Of a DNA stretch of 64,000 nucleotides, positions 25,327 through 34,901 are shown piece by piece. A model generated the notes under the pieces. That model was not told the DNA's origin, ran no database searches, and worked only from the letters and a program-made list of their open reading frames with translations. The stretch is from NCBI RefSeq assembly GCF_000282315.2, contig NZ_AKJN02000010.1, forward strand, positions 35,384-99,383. Reading direction: 5' to 3'. A program made the position numbers and the translations under genes. The stretch comes from Pseudomonas sp. GM41(2012) (GTDB lineage Bacteria > Pseudomonadota > Gammaproteobacteria > Pseudomonadales > Pseudomonadaceae). How positions within the stretch are numbered: the stretch's first letter is position 1; every line of letters begins with the position of its first letter.

Positions 25327-28300
25327 ATGCCAAAACGTACAGACATTAAAAGCATCCTGATTCTCGGCGCTGGCCCGATCGTGATCGGCCAGGCCTGCGA
25401 ATTCGACTACTCCGGCGCCCAGGCCTGTAAAGCCCTGCGCGAGGAGGGTTACCGCGTCATCCTGGTGAACTCCAACCCAGCGACCATCATGACCGACCCG
25501 GACATGGCCGACGCCACGTACATCGAACCGATCAAGTGGCAGACCGTTGCCAAGATCATCGAGAAAGAACGTCCGGACGCGCTGCTGCCAACCATGGGTG
25601 GCCAGACCGCTCTGAACTGCGCACTGGACCTGGAGCGCGAAGGCGTTCTGGAGAAGTTCGGCGTAGAGATGATCGGCGCCAACGCTGACACCATCGACAA
25701 GGCTGAAGACCGTTCGCGCTTCGACAAGGCGATGAAATCCATCGGCCTGGACTGCCCGCGTTCGGGTATCGCCCACAGCATGGAAGAGGCCAACGCGGTC
25801 CTCGAAAAGCTCGGCTTCCCGTGCATCATCCGTCCGTCCTTCACCATGGGCGGCACCGGTGGCGGTATCGCTTACAACCGTGAAGAGTTCGAAGAAATCT
25901 GCGCCCGCGGTCTCGACCTGTCGCCGACAAAAGAGCTGCTGATCGACGAATCCCTGATCGGCTGGAAAGAATATGAGATGGAGGTTGTCCGCGATAAGAA
26001 GGACAACTGCATCATCGTCTGCTCGATCGAAAACTTTGACCCGATGGGCGTGCACACCGGTGACTCGATCACCGTTGCTCCGGCACAAACCCTGACGGAC
26101 AAGGAATACCAGATCATGCGTAACGCCTCGTTGGCGGTACTGCGTGAGATCGGCGTGGAAACCGGCGGCTCCAACGTTCAGTTCGGCATCTGTCCGGACA
26201 CCGGCCGTATGGTCGTGATCGAGATGAACCCGCGTGTATCCCGCTCTTCGGCACTGGCCTCGAAAGCCACAGGTTTCCCGATTGCGCGTATCGCCGCCAA
26301 GCTGGCGATCGGCTACACCCTGGACGAGCTGCAGAACGAAATCACCGGCGGCGCTACTCCGGCATCCTTCGAGCCGTCCATCGACTACGTCGTGACCAAG
26401 CTGCCACGTTTCGCCTTCGAAAAATTCCCGAAAGCCGACGCACGCCTGACCACTCAAATGAAGTCGGTCGGTGAAGTCATGGCCATCGGCCGGACCTTCC
26501 AGGAATCCCTGCAGAAAGCCCTGCGCGGTCTGGAAGTGGGCGTTTGCGGTCTTGACGAGAAGCTCGACCTGAGCAACCCGGAAAGCATGAGCGTGCTCAA
26601 GCGCGAACTGACCGTGCCGGGTGCCGAGCGTATCTGGTACGTGGCTGACGCCTTCCGCGCCGGCCTGTCGGTCGAAGACATCTTCGGCATGAACATGATC
26701 GATCCGTGGTTCCTGGTGCAGATCGAAGATCTGATCAAGGAAGAAGAGAAGGTCAAGACCCTGGGTCTGGCCAGCATCGACCGCGACTTGATGTTCCGCC
26801 TCAAGCGCAAAGGCTTCTCCGACATGCGTCTGGCCAAGCTGCTGGGCGTGACCGAGAAGGCTCTGCGTCGCCACCGTCACAAGCTTGAGATCTTCCCGGT
26901 CTACAAGCGCGTTGATACCTGCGCGGCCGAGTTCGCCACCGACACCGCTTACCTCTACTCGACGTACGAGGAAGAGTGTGAAGCCGCACCGACGGGCCGC
27001 GACAAGATCATGATCCTCGGCGGCGGTCCTAACCGCATCGGCCAAGGCATCGAGTTCGACTACTGCTGCGTACACGCGGCACTGGCCCTGCGCGCCGACG
27101 GTTACGAGACCATCATGGTCAACTGCAACCCGGAAACCGTTTCCACCGATTACGACACCTCTGATCGCCTGTACTTCGAACCAGTGACCCTGGAAGACGT
27201 GCTGGAAATCTGCCGCGTCGAGAAGCCAAAAGGCGTGATCGTCCAGTACGGCGGCCAAACCCCGCTGAAACTGGCTCGTGCCCTGGAAGAAGCCGGCGTG
27301 CCGATCATCGGCACCAGCCCTGACGCAATCGACCGTGCCGAAGACCGTGAGCGCTTCCAGCAAATGGTTGAGCGCCTGAATCTGCGTCAGCCGCCAAACG
27401 CCACCGTGCGCAGCGAAGACGAAGCGATTCGTGCCGCCGCCAAGATCGGTTACCCGCTGGTGGTGCGTCCGTCCTACGTACTGGGCGGTCGTGCGATGGA
27501 AATCGTCTACGAAGAAGAAGAGCTCAAGCGCTACCTGCGCGATGCGGTGAAAGTGTCCAACGACAGCCCGGTGCTGCTCGACCACTTCCTCAACTGCGCC
27601 ATCGAAATGGACGTGGATGCGGTCTGCGACGGCACCGACGTGGTGATCGGTGCGATCATGCAGCACATCGAGCAGGCTGGCGTTCACTCCGGTGACTCCG
27701 CGTGCTCCCTGCCGCCGTACTCGCTGCCTGCACACATCCAGGACGAGATGCGCGAACAGGTCAAGAAAATGGCCCTGGAACTGGGCGTTGTCGGCCTGAT
27801 GAACGTTCAGTTGGCGCTGCAAGGCGAAGACATCTACGTCATCGAAGTCAACCCGCGCGCTTCCCGTACCGTACCGTTCGTGTCCAAGTGCATCGGTGTT
27901 TCCCTGGCGATGATCGCGGCTCGCGTGATGGCCGGTAAAACCCTGAAGGAAATCGGCTTCACCAAGGAAATCATTCCGAACTTCTACAGCGTGAAAGAGG
28001 CGGTGTTCCCATTCGCCAAATTCCCTGGCGTGGACCCGATCCTGGGCCCAGAGATGAAGTCCACCGGTGAAGTGATGGGCGTGGGCGACACCTTCGGCGA
28101 AGCATTTGCCAAGGCTCAGATGGGCGCCAGCGAAGTGCTGCCGACCGGTGGTACTGCGTTCATCAGCGTGCGTGACGACGACAAGCCACTGGTTGCAGGC
28201 GTGGCCCGTGATCTGATCAACTTGGGTTTCGAAGTGGTCGCCACTGCCGGTACTGCCAAGCTGATCGAGGCCGCAGGCCTGAAAGTGCGTCGTGTGAACA

Positions 28301-28548
28301 AGGTGACCGAAGGTCGTCCGCACGTGGTCGACATGATCAAGAACGACGAAGTCACTCTGATCATCAACACCACCGAAGGCCGTCAGTCGATCGCTGACTC
28401 CTATTCCATTCGTCGTAATGCCTTGCAGCACAAGATTTACTGCACCACAACTATTGCTGCTGGCGAAGCTATCTGCGAAGCGCTGAAGTTCGGTCCCGAG
28501 AAGACCGTGCGCCGCTTGCAGGATCTACACGCAGGATTGAAGGCATGA
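25327..28548 (+). CDS. carB: Carbamoyl-phosphate synthase large subunit
   Basis: A 1073-residue enzyme with two ATP-grasp halves. First half starts KSILILGAGPIVIGQACEFD; second near residue 555 with KIMILGGGPNRIGQGIEFD; an allosteric MGS-like domain ends the protein (VATAGTAKLIEAAGL, GRQSIADSYSIRR). It makes carbamoyl phosphate using ammonia from CarA. The ATG at 25327 (MPKRTDIKS) is the conserved start; an in-frame TTG lies five codons earlier. Its stop overlaps greA by four bases. Confidence 0.98.
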   Translation: MPKRTDIKSILILGAGPIVIGQACEFDYSGAQACKALREEGYRVILVNSNPATIMTDPDMADATYIEPIKWQTVAKIIEKERPDALLPTMGGQTALNCALDLEREGVLEKFGVEMIGANADTIDKAEDRSRFDKAMKSIGLDCPRSGIAHSMEEANAVLEKLGFPCIIRPSFTMGGTGGGIAYNREEFEEICARGLDLSPTKELLIDESLIGWKEYEMEVVRDKKDNCIIVCSIENFDPMGVHTGDSITVAPAQTLTDKEYQIMRNASLAVLREIGVETGGSNVQFGICPDTGRMVVIEMNPRVSRSSALASKATGFPIARIAAKLAIGYTLDELQNEITGGATPASFEPSIDYVVTKLPRFAFEKFPKADARLTTQMKSVGEVMAIGRTFQESLQKALRGLEVGVCGLDEKLDLSNPESMSVLKRELTVPGAERIWYVADAFRAGLSVEDIFGMNMIDPWFLVQIEDLIKEEEKVKTLGLASIDRDLMFRLKRKGFSDMRLAKLLGVTEKALRRHRHKLEIFPVYKRVDTCAAEFATDTAYLYSTYEEECEAAPTGRDKIMILGGGPNRIGQGIEFDYCCVHAALALRADGYETIMVNCNPETVSTDYDTSDRLYFEPVTLEDVLEICRVEKPKGVIVQYGGQTPLKLARALEEAGVPIIGTSPDAIDRAEDRERFQQMVERLNLRQPPNATVRSEDEAIRAAAKIGYPLVVRPSYVLGGRAMEIVYEEEELKRYLRDAVKVSNDSPVLLDHFLNCAIEMDVDAVCDGTDVVIGAIMQHIEQAGVHSGDSACSLPPYSLPAHIQDEMREQVKKMALELGVVGLMNVQLALQGEDIYVIEVNPRASRTVPFVSKCIGVSLAMIAARVMAGKTLKEIGFTKEIIPNFYSVKEAVFPFAKFPGVDPILGPEMKSTGEVMGVGDTFGEAFAKAQMGASEVLPTGGTAFISVRDDDKPLVAGVARDLINLGFEVVATAGTAKLIEAAGLKVRRVNKVTEGRPHVVDMIKNDEVTLIINTTEGRQSIADSYSIRRNALQHKIYCTTTIAAGEAICEALKFGPEKTVRRLQDLHAGLKA

Positions 28549-29021
28549 TCAAGTACCCAATGACCGTCAAGGGCGCGAAGGCCCTGGAAGAAGAACACAC
28601 TCACCTGACCAAGGTCGTCCGCCCGAAGCTCAGCCAGGACATCGGCACGGCTCGCGAGTTGGGTGACCTGAAGGAAAACGCCGAATACCACGCTGCTCGT
28701 GAGCAGCAAGGTATGGTTGAGGCGCGGATTCGTGACATTGAAGGCCGGATTCAGAATCAGGTCATCATTGATGTCACGACCATTCCTCACACCGGTAAAG
28801 TGATTTTCGGTACCACCGTTGAAATCGCCAATGTCGAGACTGACGAGCGCGTCACTTACCACATCGTGGGTGAGGATGAGGCTGACTTCAAACTCGGCAA
28901 GATTTCGGTCGGCTCGCCACTGGCTCGCGCCTTGATAGCCAAGGAAGAGGGCGATGTGGTTGCCGTGAAAACGCCTGGCGGCGTTATCGAGTACGAGATT
29001 GTCGAAGTACGCCACATCTAA
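28545..29021 (+). CDS. greA: Transcription elongation factor GreA
   Basis: A 158-residue protein: N-terminal coiled coil with the acidic tip RELGDLKENAEYHAAREQQ that enters the polymerase channel, and a C-terminal globular domain (SVGSPLARALIAKEEGDVV). It rescues backtracked polymerase. ATGA overlap with carB implies coupled translation. Confidence 0.97.
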   Translation: MIKYPMTVKGAKALEEEHTHLTKVVRPKLSQDIGTARELGDLKENAEYHAAREQQGMVEARIRDIEGRIQNQVIIDVTTIPHTGKVIFGTTVEIANVETDERVTYHIVGEDEADFKLGKISVGSPLARALIAKEEGDVVAVKTPGGVIEYEIVEVRHI

Positions 29022-29026
29022 ACGCA

Positions 29027-29049
29027 GGCGCCCGCTACATGCGGGCGCC
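29027..29049 (+). other. Perfect hairpin abutting the next start codon
   Basis: GGCGCCCGC, loop TACAT, GCGGGCGCC: a 9-bp, all-GC-rich stem that ends at the base before the ATG at 29050. No T run follows. It may weaken translation of the downstream gene or mark the end of the carB-greA message. Confidence 0.6.
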
Positions 29050-29454
29050 ATGCTTTGGCAGCTGACTCAGATGTTGTGGGTCGGCGGCCTGTGGCTGTTG
29101 CACATTGGTCTGCTGCCGGTGCTGGGCAAAATTGGCCTGGCACCGCTGCTGATCGACGAAATTGCGGGCATGCTTGATGCGCTGATGGTGGGGTTCGCCG
29201 CAGCGTGTGTGATTTTTCAGGCTTTGGTGCTGGTTCAGGCCGAGGGCCTTGCCAGTCTATGGCGCGATATTCGCGGGCAACTGCTGATGATGGCGCTGTA
29301 TGCGTGTGCGATGTATGTCGCGGTGCGTATCGGCTGGCCGGATGCCGTGCGTTGGCAGGTGTTCAGCTATCTTGTTCTGGGGTTTTCCGGGCTGGTGCTG
29401 GTGTTGCAACCGGTGCCTGGGTGGAGTGGCAGGGTGCGCGAAGCACACCCTTGA
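29050..29454 (+). CDS. Small integral membrane protein, DUF4149-like
   Basis: A 134-residue protein with four predicted membrane helices, opening MLWQLTQMLWVGGLWLLHIG, a pattern like DUF4149/TMEM205 proteins. In other Pseudomonas a gene of this kind sits between greA and yhbY. Function unknown. The start is uncertain: the ATG at 29050 has no ribosome site and follows a tight hairpin, while a TTG at 28999 inside greA would add 17 residues (SKYATSKRRR), less typical for this protein. Confidence 0.65.
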   Translation: MLWQLTQMLWVGGLWLLHIGLLPVLGKIGLAPLLIDEIAGMLDALMVGFAAACVIFQALVLVQAEGLASLWRDIRGQLLMMALYACAMYVAVRIGWPDAVRWQVFSYLVLGFSGLVLVLQPVPGWSGRVREAHP

Positions 29455-29463
29455 CCCTTGTCA

Positions 29464-29772
29464 TCACTTGAAGCGATGAACGTTCGACAGCTGCTTGTTG
29501 ACGCTGAAGTTCTTGCGGTAAATCAGTGCCATCTTGCCGATGACCTGAACCAGGTCCGCTTTGCCGACCTTGCACAGTTCTGCAATGTTCGCCAGGCGCG
29601 ACTCGCGATCGAGGATGTTGAGCTTGATTTTAATCAGCTCGTGATCCGCCAAAGCGCGTTCAAGTTCGGCTAACACACCTTCAGTCAAACCGTTGTCAGC
29701 CACAGTCAAAACTGGTTTCAGATGGTGGCCAATGGATTTGTACTGTTTCTTCTGCTCTTGAGTGAGCGGCAT
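29464..29772 (-). CDS. yhbY: CRM-domain RNA-binding protein YhbY
   Basis: A 102-residue single-domain protein of the CRM family: MPLTQEQKKQYKSIGHHLKPVLTV, GLTEGVLAELERALADHELIKIKL, and GKMALIYRK. It binds pre-50S ribosomal particles in E. coli. Divergent from rlmE, ten bases from the end of the membrane protein gene on the other strand. Confidence 0.93.
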   Translation of the reverse strand: MPLTQEQKKQYKSIGHHLKPVLTVADNGLTEGVLAELERALADHELIKIKLNILDRESRLANIAELCKVGKADLVQVIGKMALIYRKNFSVNKQLSNVHRFK

Positions 29773-29877
29773 AATCTGACCCCTGCGTCTGATCTTGTAA
29801 AAAGCGGCGGCCAGTTTACCCGAGCGAGTACGGGACCGCCCAGTTAATCACGACCCGTTTTATTTTCGAGGTGGCCC

Positions 29878-30507
29878 GTGGCCCGTTCCAAGACAAGCCT
29901 TAAGTGGCTGCAAAGACATGTTAATGATCCCTATGTGAAGCAGGCGCAGAAGGATGGTTACCGCTCGCGTGCGAGTTACAAGCTTCTGGAGGTCCAGGAG
30001 AAATACAAACTGATCCGTCCAGGTATGAGCGTTGTCGACCTGGGAGCGGCGCCCGGCGGCTGGTCGCAGGTCACCAGTCGGCTGATCGGTGGTCAGGGGC
30101 GCCTGATCGCCTCGGACATCCTGGAAATGGACAGCATTCCGGACGTGACTTTCATCCAGGGTGACTTCACCCAGGACGAAGTGCTCGCTCAGATCCTTGA
30201 AGCCGTGGGTAATTCGCAGGTGGACCTTGTGATTTCCGATATGGCCCCCAATATGAGTGGTACGCCTGAGGTGGACATGCCAAAAGCCATGTTTCTATGT
30301 GAGCTGGCTCTTGATCTGGCGGCTCGGATACTCAAGCCGGGTGGTAATTTCGTGATCAAGGTGTTTCAGGGCGAAGGGTTTGATGCTTACGTGAAGGACG
30401 CTCGTCAGAAATTCGACAAGGTCCAGATGATCAAGCCGGACTCTTCCCGTGGCAGTTCCCGCGAGCAATACATGCTGGCTTGGGGCTGCCGCGGTCGTAG
30501 TGAGTAA
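29878..30507 (+). CDS. rlmE: 23S rRNA 2'-O-methyltransferase RlmE (FtsJ)
   Basis: A 209-residue SAM-dependent methyltransferase acting on U2552 of 23S rRNA. SAM motif VVDLGAAPGGWSQVTS, catalytic residues in SDMAPNMSGTPEVD and a conserved Lys near VIKVFQGEG. The start is GTG, with GAGGTGG before it. Upstream of ftsH as in E. coli, with which it is usually co-regulated. Confidence 0.96.
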   Translation: MARSKTSLKWLQRHVNDPYVKQAQKDGYRSRASYKLLEVQEKYKLIRPGMSVVDLGAAPGGWSQVTSRLIGGQGRLIASDILEMDSIPDVTFIQGDFTQDEVLAQILEAVGNSQVDLVISDMAPNMSGTPEVDMPKAMFLCELALDLAARILKPGGNFVIKVFQGEGFDAYVKDARQKFDKVQMIKPDSSRGSSREQYMLAWGCRGRSE

Positions 30508-30701
30508 ATCGAGGTTTTTTTTGCGGGTCGATAGGATTTTCGTATTTCGTCCCGTGAGCATTAGCGAATATTGTGTAGAAAGTGTTTCACAAAGGGTTAC
30601 AGACGGCGCCTGCCAGAGTCGTAGGTAATGTAGTAAGTTAGGCCGGTGAATATCATGCGAAGCGCGCGCCATTAGCGGAGCTTGCTTCAGAGGGTAGTTA
30701 A

Positions 30702-32621
30702 TTGAACGATATGGCAAAGAATCTGATCCTGTGGTTGATCATCGCGGCTGTCCTGGTGACAGTGATGAACAACTTCTCCAGTCCTAATGAGCCGCAGACC
30801 CTCAACTATTCCGACTTCATCCAGCAGGTCAAGGATGGCAAGGTCGAGCGCGTAGCAGTTGACGGCTACGTGATTACCGGCAAACGCAACGATGGCGACA
30901 GCTTCAAGACCATTCGTCCGGCAATCCAGGACAACGGTCTGATCGGCGACCTCGTGGACAACCATGTCGTAGTCGAAGGCAAACAGCCTGAACAGCAAAG
31001 CATCTGGACTCAGCTCCTGGTCGCAAGCTTCCCGATCCTGGTGATCATCGCCGTATTCATGTTCTTCATGCGGCAGATGCAGGGCGGCGCCGGTGGAAAG
31101 GGCGGGCCAATGAGCTTCGGCAAGAGCAAGGCGCGCCTGCTCTCCGAAGATCAGGTGAAAACCACCTTGGGTGACGTTGCCGGTTGCGACGAAGCCAAGG
31201 AAGAGGTTGGTGAGCTGGTCGAGTTCCTGCGTGATCCGGGCAAATTCCAGCGTCTGGGCGGTCGCATTCCTCGCGGCGTGCTGATGGTGGGGCCTCCTGG
31301 TACCGGTAAAACCTTGCTGGCCAAGGCGATTGCTGGCGAAGCCAAAGTACCGTTCTTCACCATTTCCGGTTCCGACTTCGTCGAAATGTTCGTCGGTGTC
31401 GGTGCCAGCCGTGTTCGCGACATGTTTGAACAGGCCAAGAAACACGCTCCATGCATCATCTTCATCGATGAAATCGACGCCGTCGGTCGCCACCGTGGCG
31501 CCGGCATGGGTGGCGGTCACGACGAGCGCGAGCAGACTCTCAACCAGTTGCTGGTAGAGATGGACGGCTTTGAAATGAATGACGGCATTATCGTCATCGC
31601 TGCAACCAACCGTCCGGACGTACTGGACCCTGCGTTGCTGCGTCCGGGCCGTTTCGACCGTCAGGTTGTCGTCGGTCTGCCGGATATCCGTGGTCGCGAG
31701 CAGATTCTCAAGGTTCACATGCGCAAAGTGCCAATGGGTGATGATGTCGCTCCGGCCGTGATCGCTCGTGGTACCCCTGGTTTCTCCGGTGCTGACCTGG
31801 CTAACCTGGTGAACGAAGCGTCGTTGTTCGCCGCTCGTGCCGGCAAGCGCATCGTCGAAATGAAAGAGTTCGAATTGGCCAAAGACAAGATCATGATGGG
31901 TGCCGAGCGCAAATCCATGGTCATGTCCGAGAAAGAGAAGCAGAACACCGCTTATCACGAAGCAGGTCACGCAATTGTTGGTCGTGTCGTGCCTGAACAT
32001 GATCCGGTCTACAAGGTGTCTATCATTCCGCGCGGCCGTGCGCTGGGTGTGACCATGTTCCTGCCGGAAGAAGATCGCTACAGCCTGTCCAAGCGTGCGT
32101 TGATCAGCCAGATTTGCTCGTTGTACGGCGGCCGTATTGCTGAAGAAATGACCTTGGGCTTCGACGGCGTCACCACCGGTGCGTCAAACGACATCATGCG
32201 TGCCAGCCAGATTGCACGGAACATGGTAACCAAGTGGGGCTTGTCGGAAAAACTCGGCCCGTTGATGTACGCAGAAGAAGAGGGTGAAGTGTTCCTCGGT
32301 CGCGGCGGTGGTGGTCAGGGTGCAAGCTTCTCCGGTGAGACAGCCAAGTTGATCGACTCCGAAGTGCGCAGCATCATTGATCAGTGCTACGGCACGGCCA
32401 AGCAGATCCTCACCGATAACCGTGACAAGCTCGACGCCATGGCTGATGCCTTGATGAAGTACGAAACGATCGACGCTGATCAGATCGACGACATCATGGC
32501 GGGTCGTACGCCTCGTGAACCTCGCGACTGGTCAGGCGGCACCGGTACCTCCGGAACGCCTCCGGTGGCACAGGATCCGCGTCCGGAAACACCGATCGGC
32601 GGTCCGGCTGCTGACGTTTAA
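30702..32621 (+). CDS. ftsH: ATP-dependent zinc metalloprotease FtsH
   Basis: A 639-residue membrane protease with two N-terminal membrane helices (about 7-25 and 103-123), an AAA domain (Walker A GPPGTGKT, Walker B CIIFIDEID) and the zinc site HEAGH. It degrades membrane proteins and regulators such as RpoH and LpxC. I prefer the TTG at 30702 because GAGGG sits seven bases upstream; an ATG three codons later gives the shorter MAKNLILW start. The C-terminal 30 residues are Pro/Gly rich. Confidence 0.97.
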   Translation: MNDMAKNLILWLIIAAVLVTVMNNFSSPNEPQTLNYSDFIQQVKDGKVERVAVDGYVITGKRNDGDSFKTIRPAIQDNGLIGDLVDNHVVVEGKQPEQQSIWTQLLVASFPILVIIAVFMFFMRQMQGGAGGKGGPMSFGKSKARLLSEDQVKTTLGDVAGCDEAKEEVGELVEFLRDPGKFQRLGGRIPRGVLMVGPPGTGKTLLAKAIAGEAKVPFFTISGSDFVEMFVGVGASRVRDMFEQAKKHAPCIIFIDEIDAVGRHRGAGMGGGHDEREQTLNQLLVEMDGFEMNDGIIVIAATNRPDVLDPALLRPGRFDRQVVVGLPDIRGREQILKVHMRKVPMGDDVAPAVIARGTPGFSGADLANLVNEASLFAARAGKRIVEMKEFELAKDKIMMGAERKSMVMSEKEKQNTAYHEAGHAIVGRVVPEHDPVYKVSIIPRGRALGVTMFLPEEDRYSLSKRALISQICSLYGGRIAEEMTLGFDGVTTGASNDIMRASQIARNMVTKWGLSEKLGPLMYAEEEGEVFLGRGGGGQGASFSGETAKLIDSEVRSIIDQCYGTAKQILTDNRDKLDAMADALMKYETIDADQIDDIMAGRTPREPRDWSGGTGTSGTPPVAQDPRPETPIGGPAADV

Positions 32622-32629
32622 GGTTTGAA

Positions 32630-33481
32630 ATGACTTCTGTTCAGTCCTCGACCCGGTTGCCTTGCGGCAATCGGGTTCTTGATTTAGCCCTGACGCACGT
32701 CATGGGTATTCTCAATGTCACTCCCGATTCCTTCTCTGATGGCGGCCAATATAGCCAGCTTGATGCGGCCTTGCGCCACGCCGAAGCTATGGTGGCGGCC
32801 GGCGCGACGTTGATTGATGTCGGTGGCGAGTCGACCCGGCCGGGTGCCAGGGTGGTCTCACCGCTGGAAGAGCTTGAGCGCGTAGCTCCGGTCGTCGAGC
32901 GAATACACCGCGAGCTGGATGTCATTATCTCGGTCGACACTTCCACCCCAGCTGTCATGCGCGAAGCCGCACGACTTGGCGCGGGGTTGATCAATGACGT
33001 GCGCTCGCTGCGGCGCGATGGCGCTCTGGATGCCGCCGCAGCCACTGGTCTGCCGGTCTGTCTGATGCATATGCTCGGTGAGCCGGGCGACATGCAGGAT
33101 AATCCGCAGTATCAGGACGTCACGAAAGAGGTGGGCGAGTTCCTCGCCGAGCGCATGGCTCAGTGTGCGTCGGTAGGCATTACAGCGGACCGGATCATCC
33201 TTGATCCGGGCTTTGGCTTCGCAAAAACCTTGCAGCACAATCTAAGCTTGTTCAAACATATGGAAGCCTTGCATGCCTTGGGGCGGCCCCTGTTGGTCGG
33301 GGTTTCGCGAAAGAGCATGATCGGTCAGGCTTTGAATCGCCCGGTTGGCGAGCGTCTGTATGGCGGTCTGGCGCTTGCAGCGCTGGCTTCGGTCAAGGGG
33401 GCGCGTATATTGCGCGTCCATGATGTGGCCGAAACCGTCGATGTGGTGCGGATGATCGCTGCAGTGGAATCAGCCGAATAA
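32630..33481 (+). CDS. folP: Dihydropteroate synthase
   Basis: A 283-residue TIM-barrel enzyme of folate synthesis that joins p-aminobenzoate to the pterin diphosphate. Motifs: MGILNVTPDSFSDGG, DVGGESTRPGA, and the C-terminal GVSRKSMIG. It lies eight bases after ftsH and before glmM, the ftsH-folP-glmM order known from E. coli. Confidence 0.97.
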   Translation: MTSVQSSTRLPCGNRVLDLALTHVMGILNVTPDSFSDGGQYSQLDAALRHAEAMVAAGATLIDVGGESTRPGARVVSPLEELERVAPVVERIHRELDVIISVDTSTPAVMREAARLGAGLINDVRSLRRDGALDAAAATGLPVCLMHMLGEPGDMQDNPQYQDVTKEVGEFLAERMAQCASVGITADRIILDPGFGFAKTLQHNLSLFKHMEALHALGRPLLVGVSRKSMIGQALNRPVGERLYGGLALAALASVKGARILRVHDVAETVDVVRMIAAVESAE

Positions 33482-33497
33482 GAATGATGGAGTACTT

Positions 33498-34835
33498 ATG
33501 ACTAAGAAATACTTTGGTACCGACGGCATTCGTGGTCGGGTTGGCGAATACCCGATTACTCCTGACTTCATGCTCAAGCTTGGTTGGGCTGCTGGTATGG
33601 CGTTCCGCAAAATGGGTGCCTGCAAGGTATTGGTGGGCAAGGACACGCGGATCTCCGGATATATGTTCGAATCTGCGCTCGAGGCCGGACTTACTTCGGC
33701 AGGTGCCGATGTCATGCTCCTGGGCCCGATGCCGACACCGGCCATCGCCTACCTGACGCGTACCTTCCAGGCTGAAGCGGGCATCGTGATCAGTGCCTCG
33801 CACAACCCTCACGATGACAATGGCATCAAGTTTTTCTCCGGGAAGGGCACCAAGCTTCCTGATGAAGTCGAGCATATGATCGAAGAGTTGCTCGACACCC
33901 CGATGACCGTGGTTGAGTCGAGCAAGATCGGCAAGGTATCGCGCATCAACGATGCTTCAGGCCGTTATATCGAATTCTGCAAAAGCAGCGTCCCGACCGG
34001 TACCAGCTTCGCGGGCCTGAAGATCGTGATCGACTGCGCCCACGGAGCGACCTACAAGGTGGCGCCTAGTGTATTCCGTGAGCTGGGGGCCGATGTCGTT
34101 GTACTTTCTGCTCATCCTAACGGCCTGAACATCAATGAAAATTGCGGTTCGACCCATATGGAGCCACTGCAAGCTGCTGTATTGGCTGAGCATGCTGATT
34201 TGGGTATCGCCTTTGACGGTGATGGTGACCGGGTTCAGATGGTTGACCATACCGGTGCTGTCGTCGACGGTGATGAGTTGCTGTTCATCATTGCTCGCGA
34301 CCTGCATGTGCAGGGCAAGTTGCAGGGCGGCGTGGTCGGTACGCTGATGAGTAACCTGGGGTTGGAATTGGCCCTGGCGGATCTGGCAATTCCTTTTGTG
34401 CGGGCCAATGTTGGCGACCGGTATGTAATCTCCGAGTTGCTGGAGCGCAATTGGCAGGTGGGTGGTGAAAATTCGGGGCACATTGTCTGCTTCGACCACA
34501 CCACCACCGGTGACGCGATCATTGCTGCATTGCAGGTGTTGATGGCGTTGAAGACCCGCTCCGAGGGGCTGGCGCAATCGCGTCAGGCACTGCGCAAGTG
34601 CCCTCAGGTGCTGATCAATGTGCGTTTCGGCGGCGGTGTGAGCCCCCTCGATCATCCTGCGGTCAAAGAGGCCAGCGAGCGCGTTACCCAGGCCATGGCT
34701 GGTCGTGGGCGTGTGCTGTTGCGCAAGTCCGGGACGGAGCCGCTGGTGCGGGTCATGGTCGAAGGCGAGGACGAAACACAGGTTCGCGGCTACGCGGAAG
34801 AGCTGGCAAAACTGGTTACTGAAGTTTCTGCCTGA
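33498..34835 (+). CDS. glmM: Phosphoglucosamine mutase
   Basis: A 445-residue enzyme turning glucosamine-6-phosphate into glucosamine-1-phosphate for peptidoglycan and LPS. The catalytic Ser is in ISASHNPHDDNGIKFF (Ser101); the metal loop is FDGDGDRVQ; the sugar loop GGENSGH; the phosphate-binding end RKSGTEPLVRVMVEG. GGAG lies six bases before ATG. Confidence 0.98.
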   Translation: MTKKYFGTDGIRGRVGEYPITPDFMLKLGWAAGMAFRKMGACKVLVGKDTRISGYMFESALEAGLTSAGADVMLLGPMPTPAIAYLTRTFQAEAGIVISASHNPHDDNGIKFFSGKGTKLPDEVEHMIEELLDTPMTVVESSKIGKVSRINDASGRYIEFCKSSVPTGTSFAGLKIVIDCAHGATYKVAPSVFRELGADVVVLSAHPNGLNINENCGSTHMEPLQAAVLAEHADLGIAFDGDGDRVQMVDHTGAVVDGDELLFIIARDLHVQGKLQGGVVGTLMSNLGLELALADLAIPFVRANVGDRYVISELLERNWQVGGENSGHIVCFDHTTTGDAIIAALQVLMALKTRSEGLAQSRQALRKCPQVLINVRFGGGVSPLDHPAVKEASERVTQAMAGRGRVLLRKSGTEPLVRVMVEGEDETQVRGYAEELAKLVTEVSA

Positions 34836-34901
34836 TTTCGGCTTGCCAGCCATGATTGTGTTGGGTAACATCTGCGCCCACTTTGACCGACGAGGTACAG
34901 C

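Noticed and set aside
25183..28431. A 1082-codon open frame on the minus strand opposite carB
   Set aside because: It mirrors the codon pattern of carB; the protein is rich in His, Val, Asp and Gln without domain signs, and carB is certain. It is a by-product of high GC at third codon positions.
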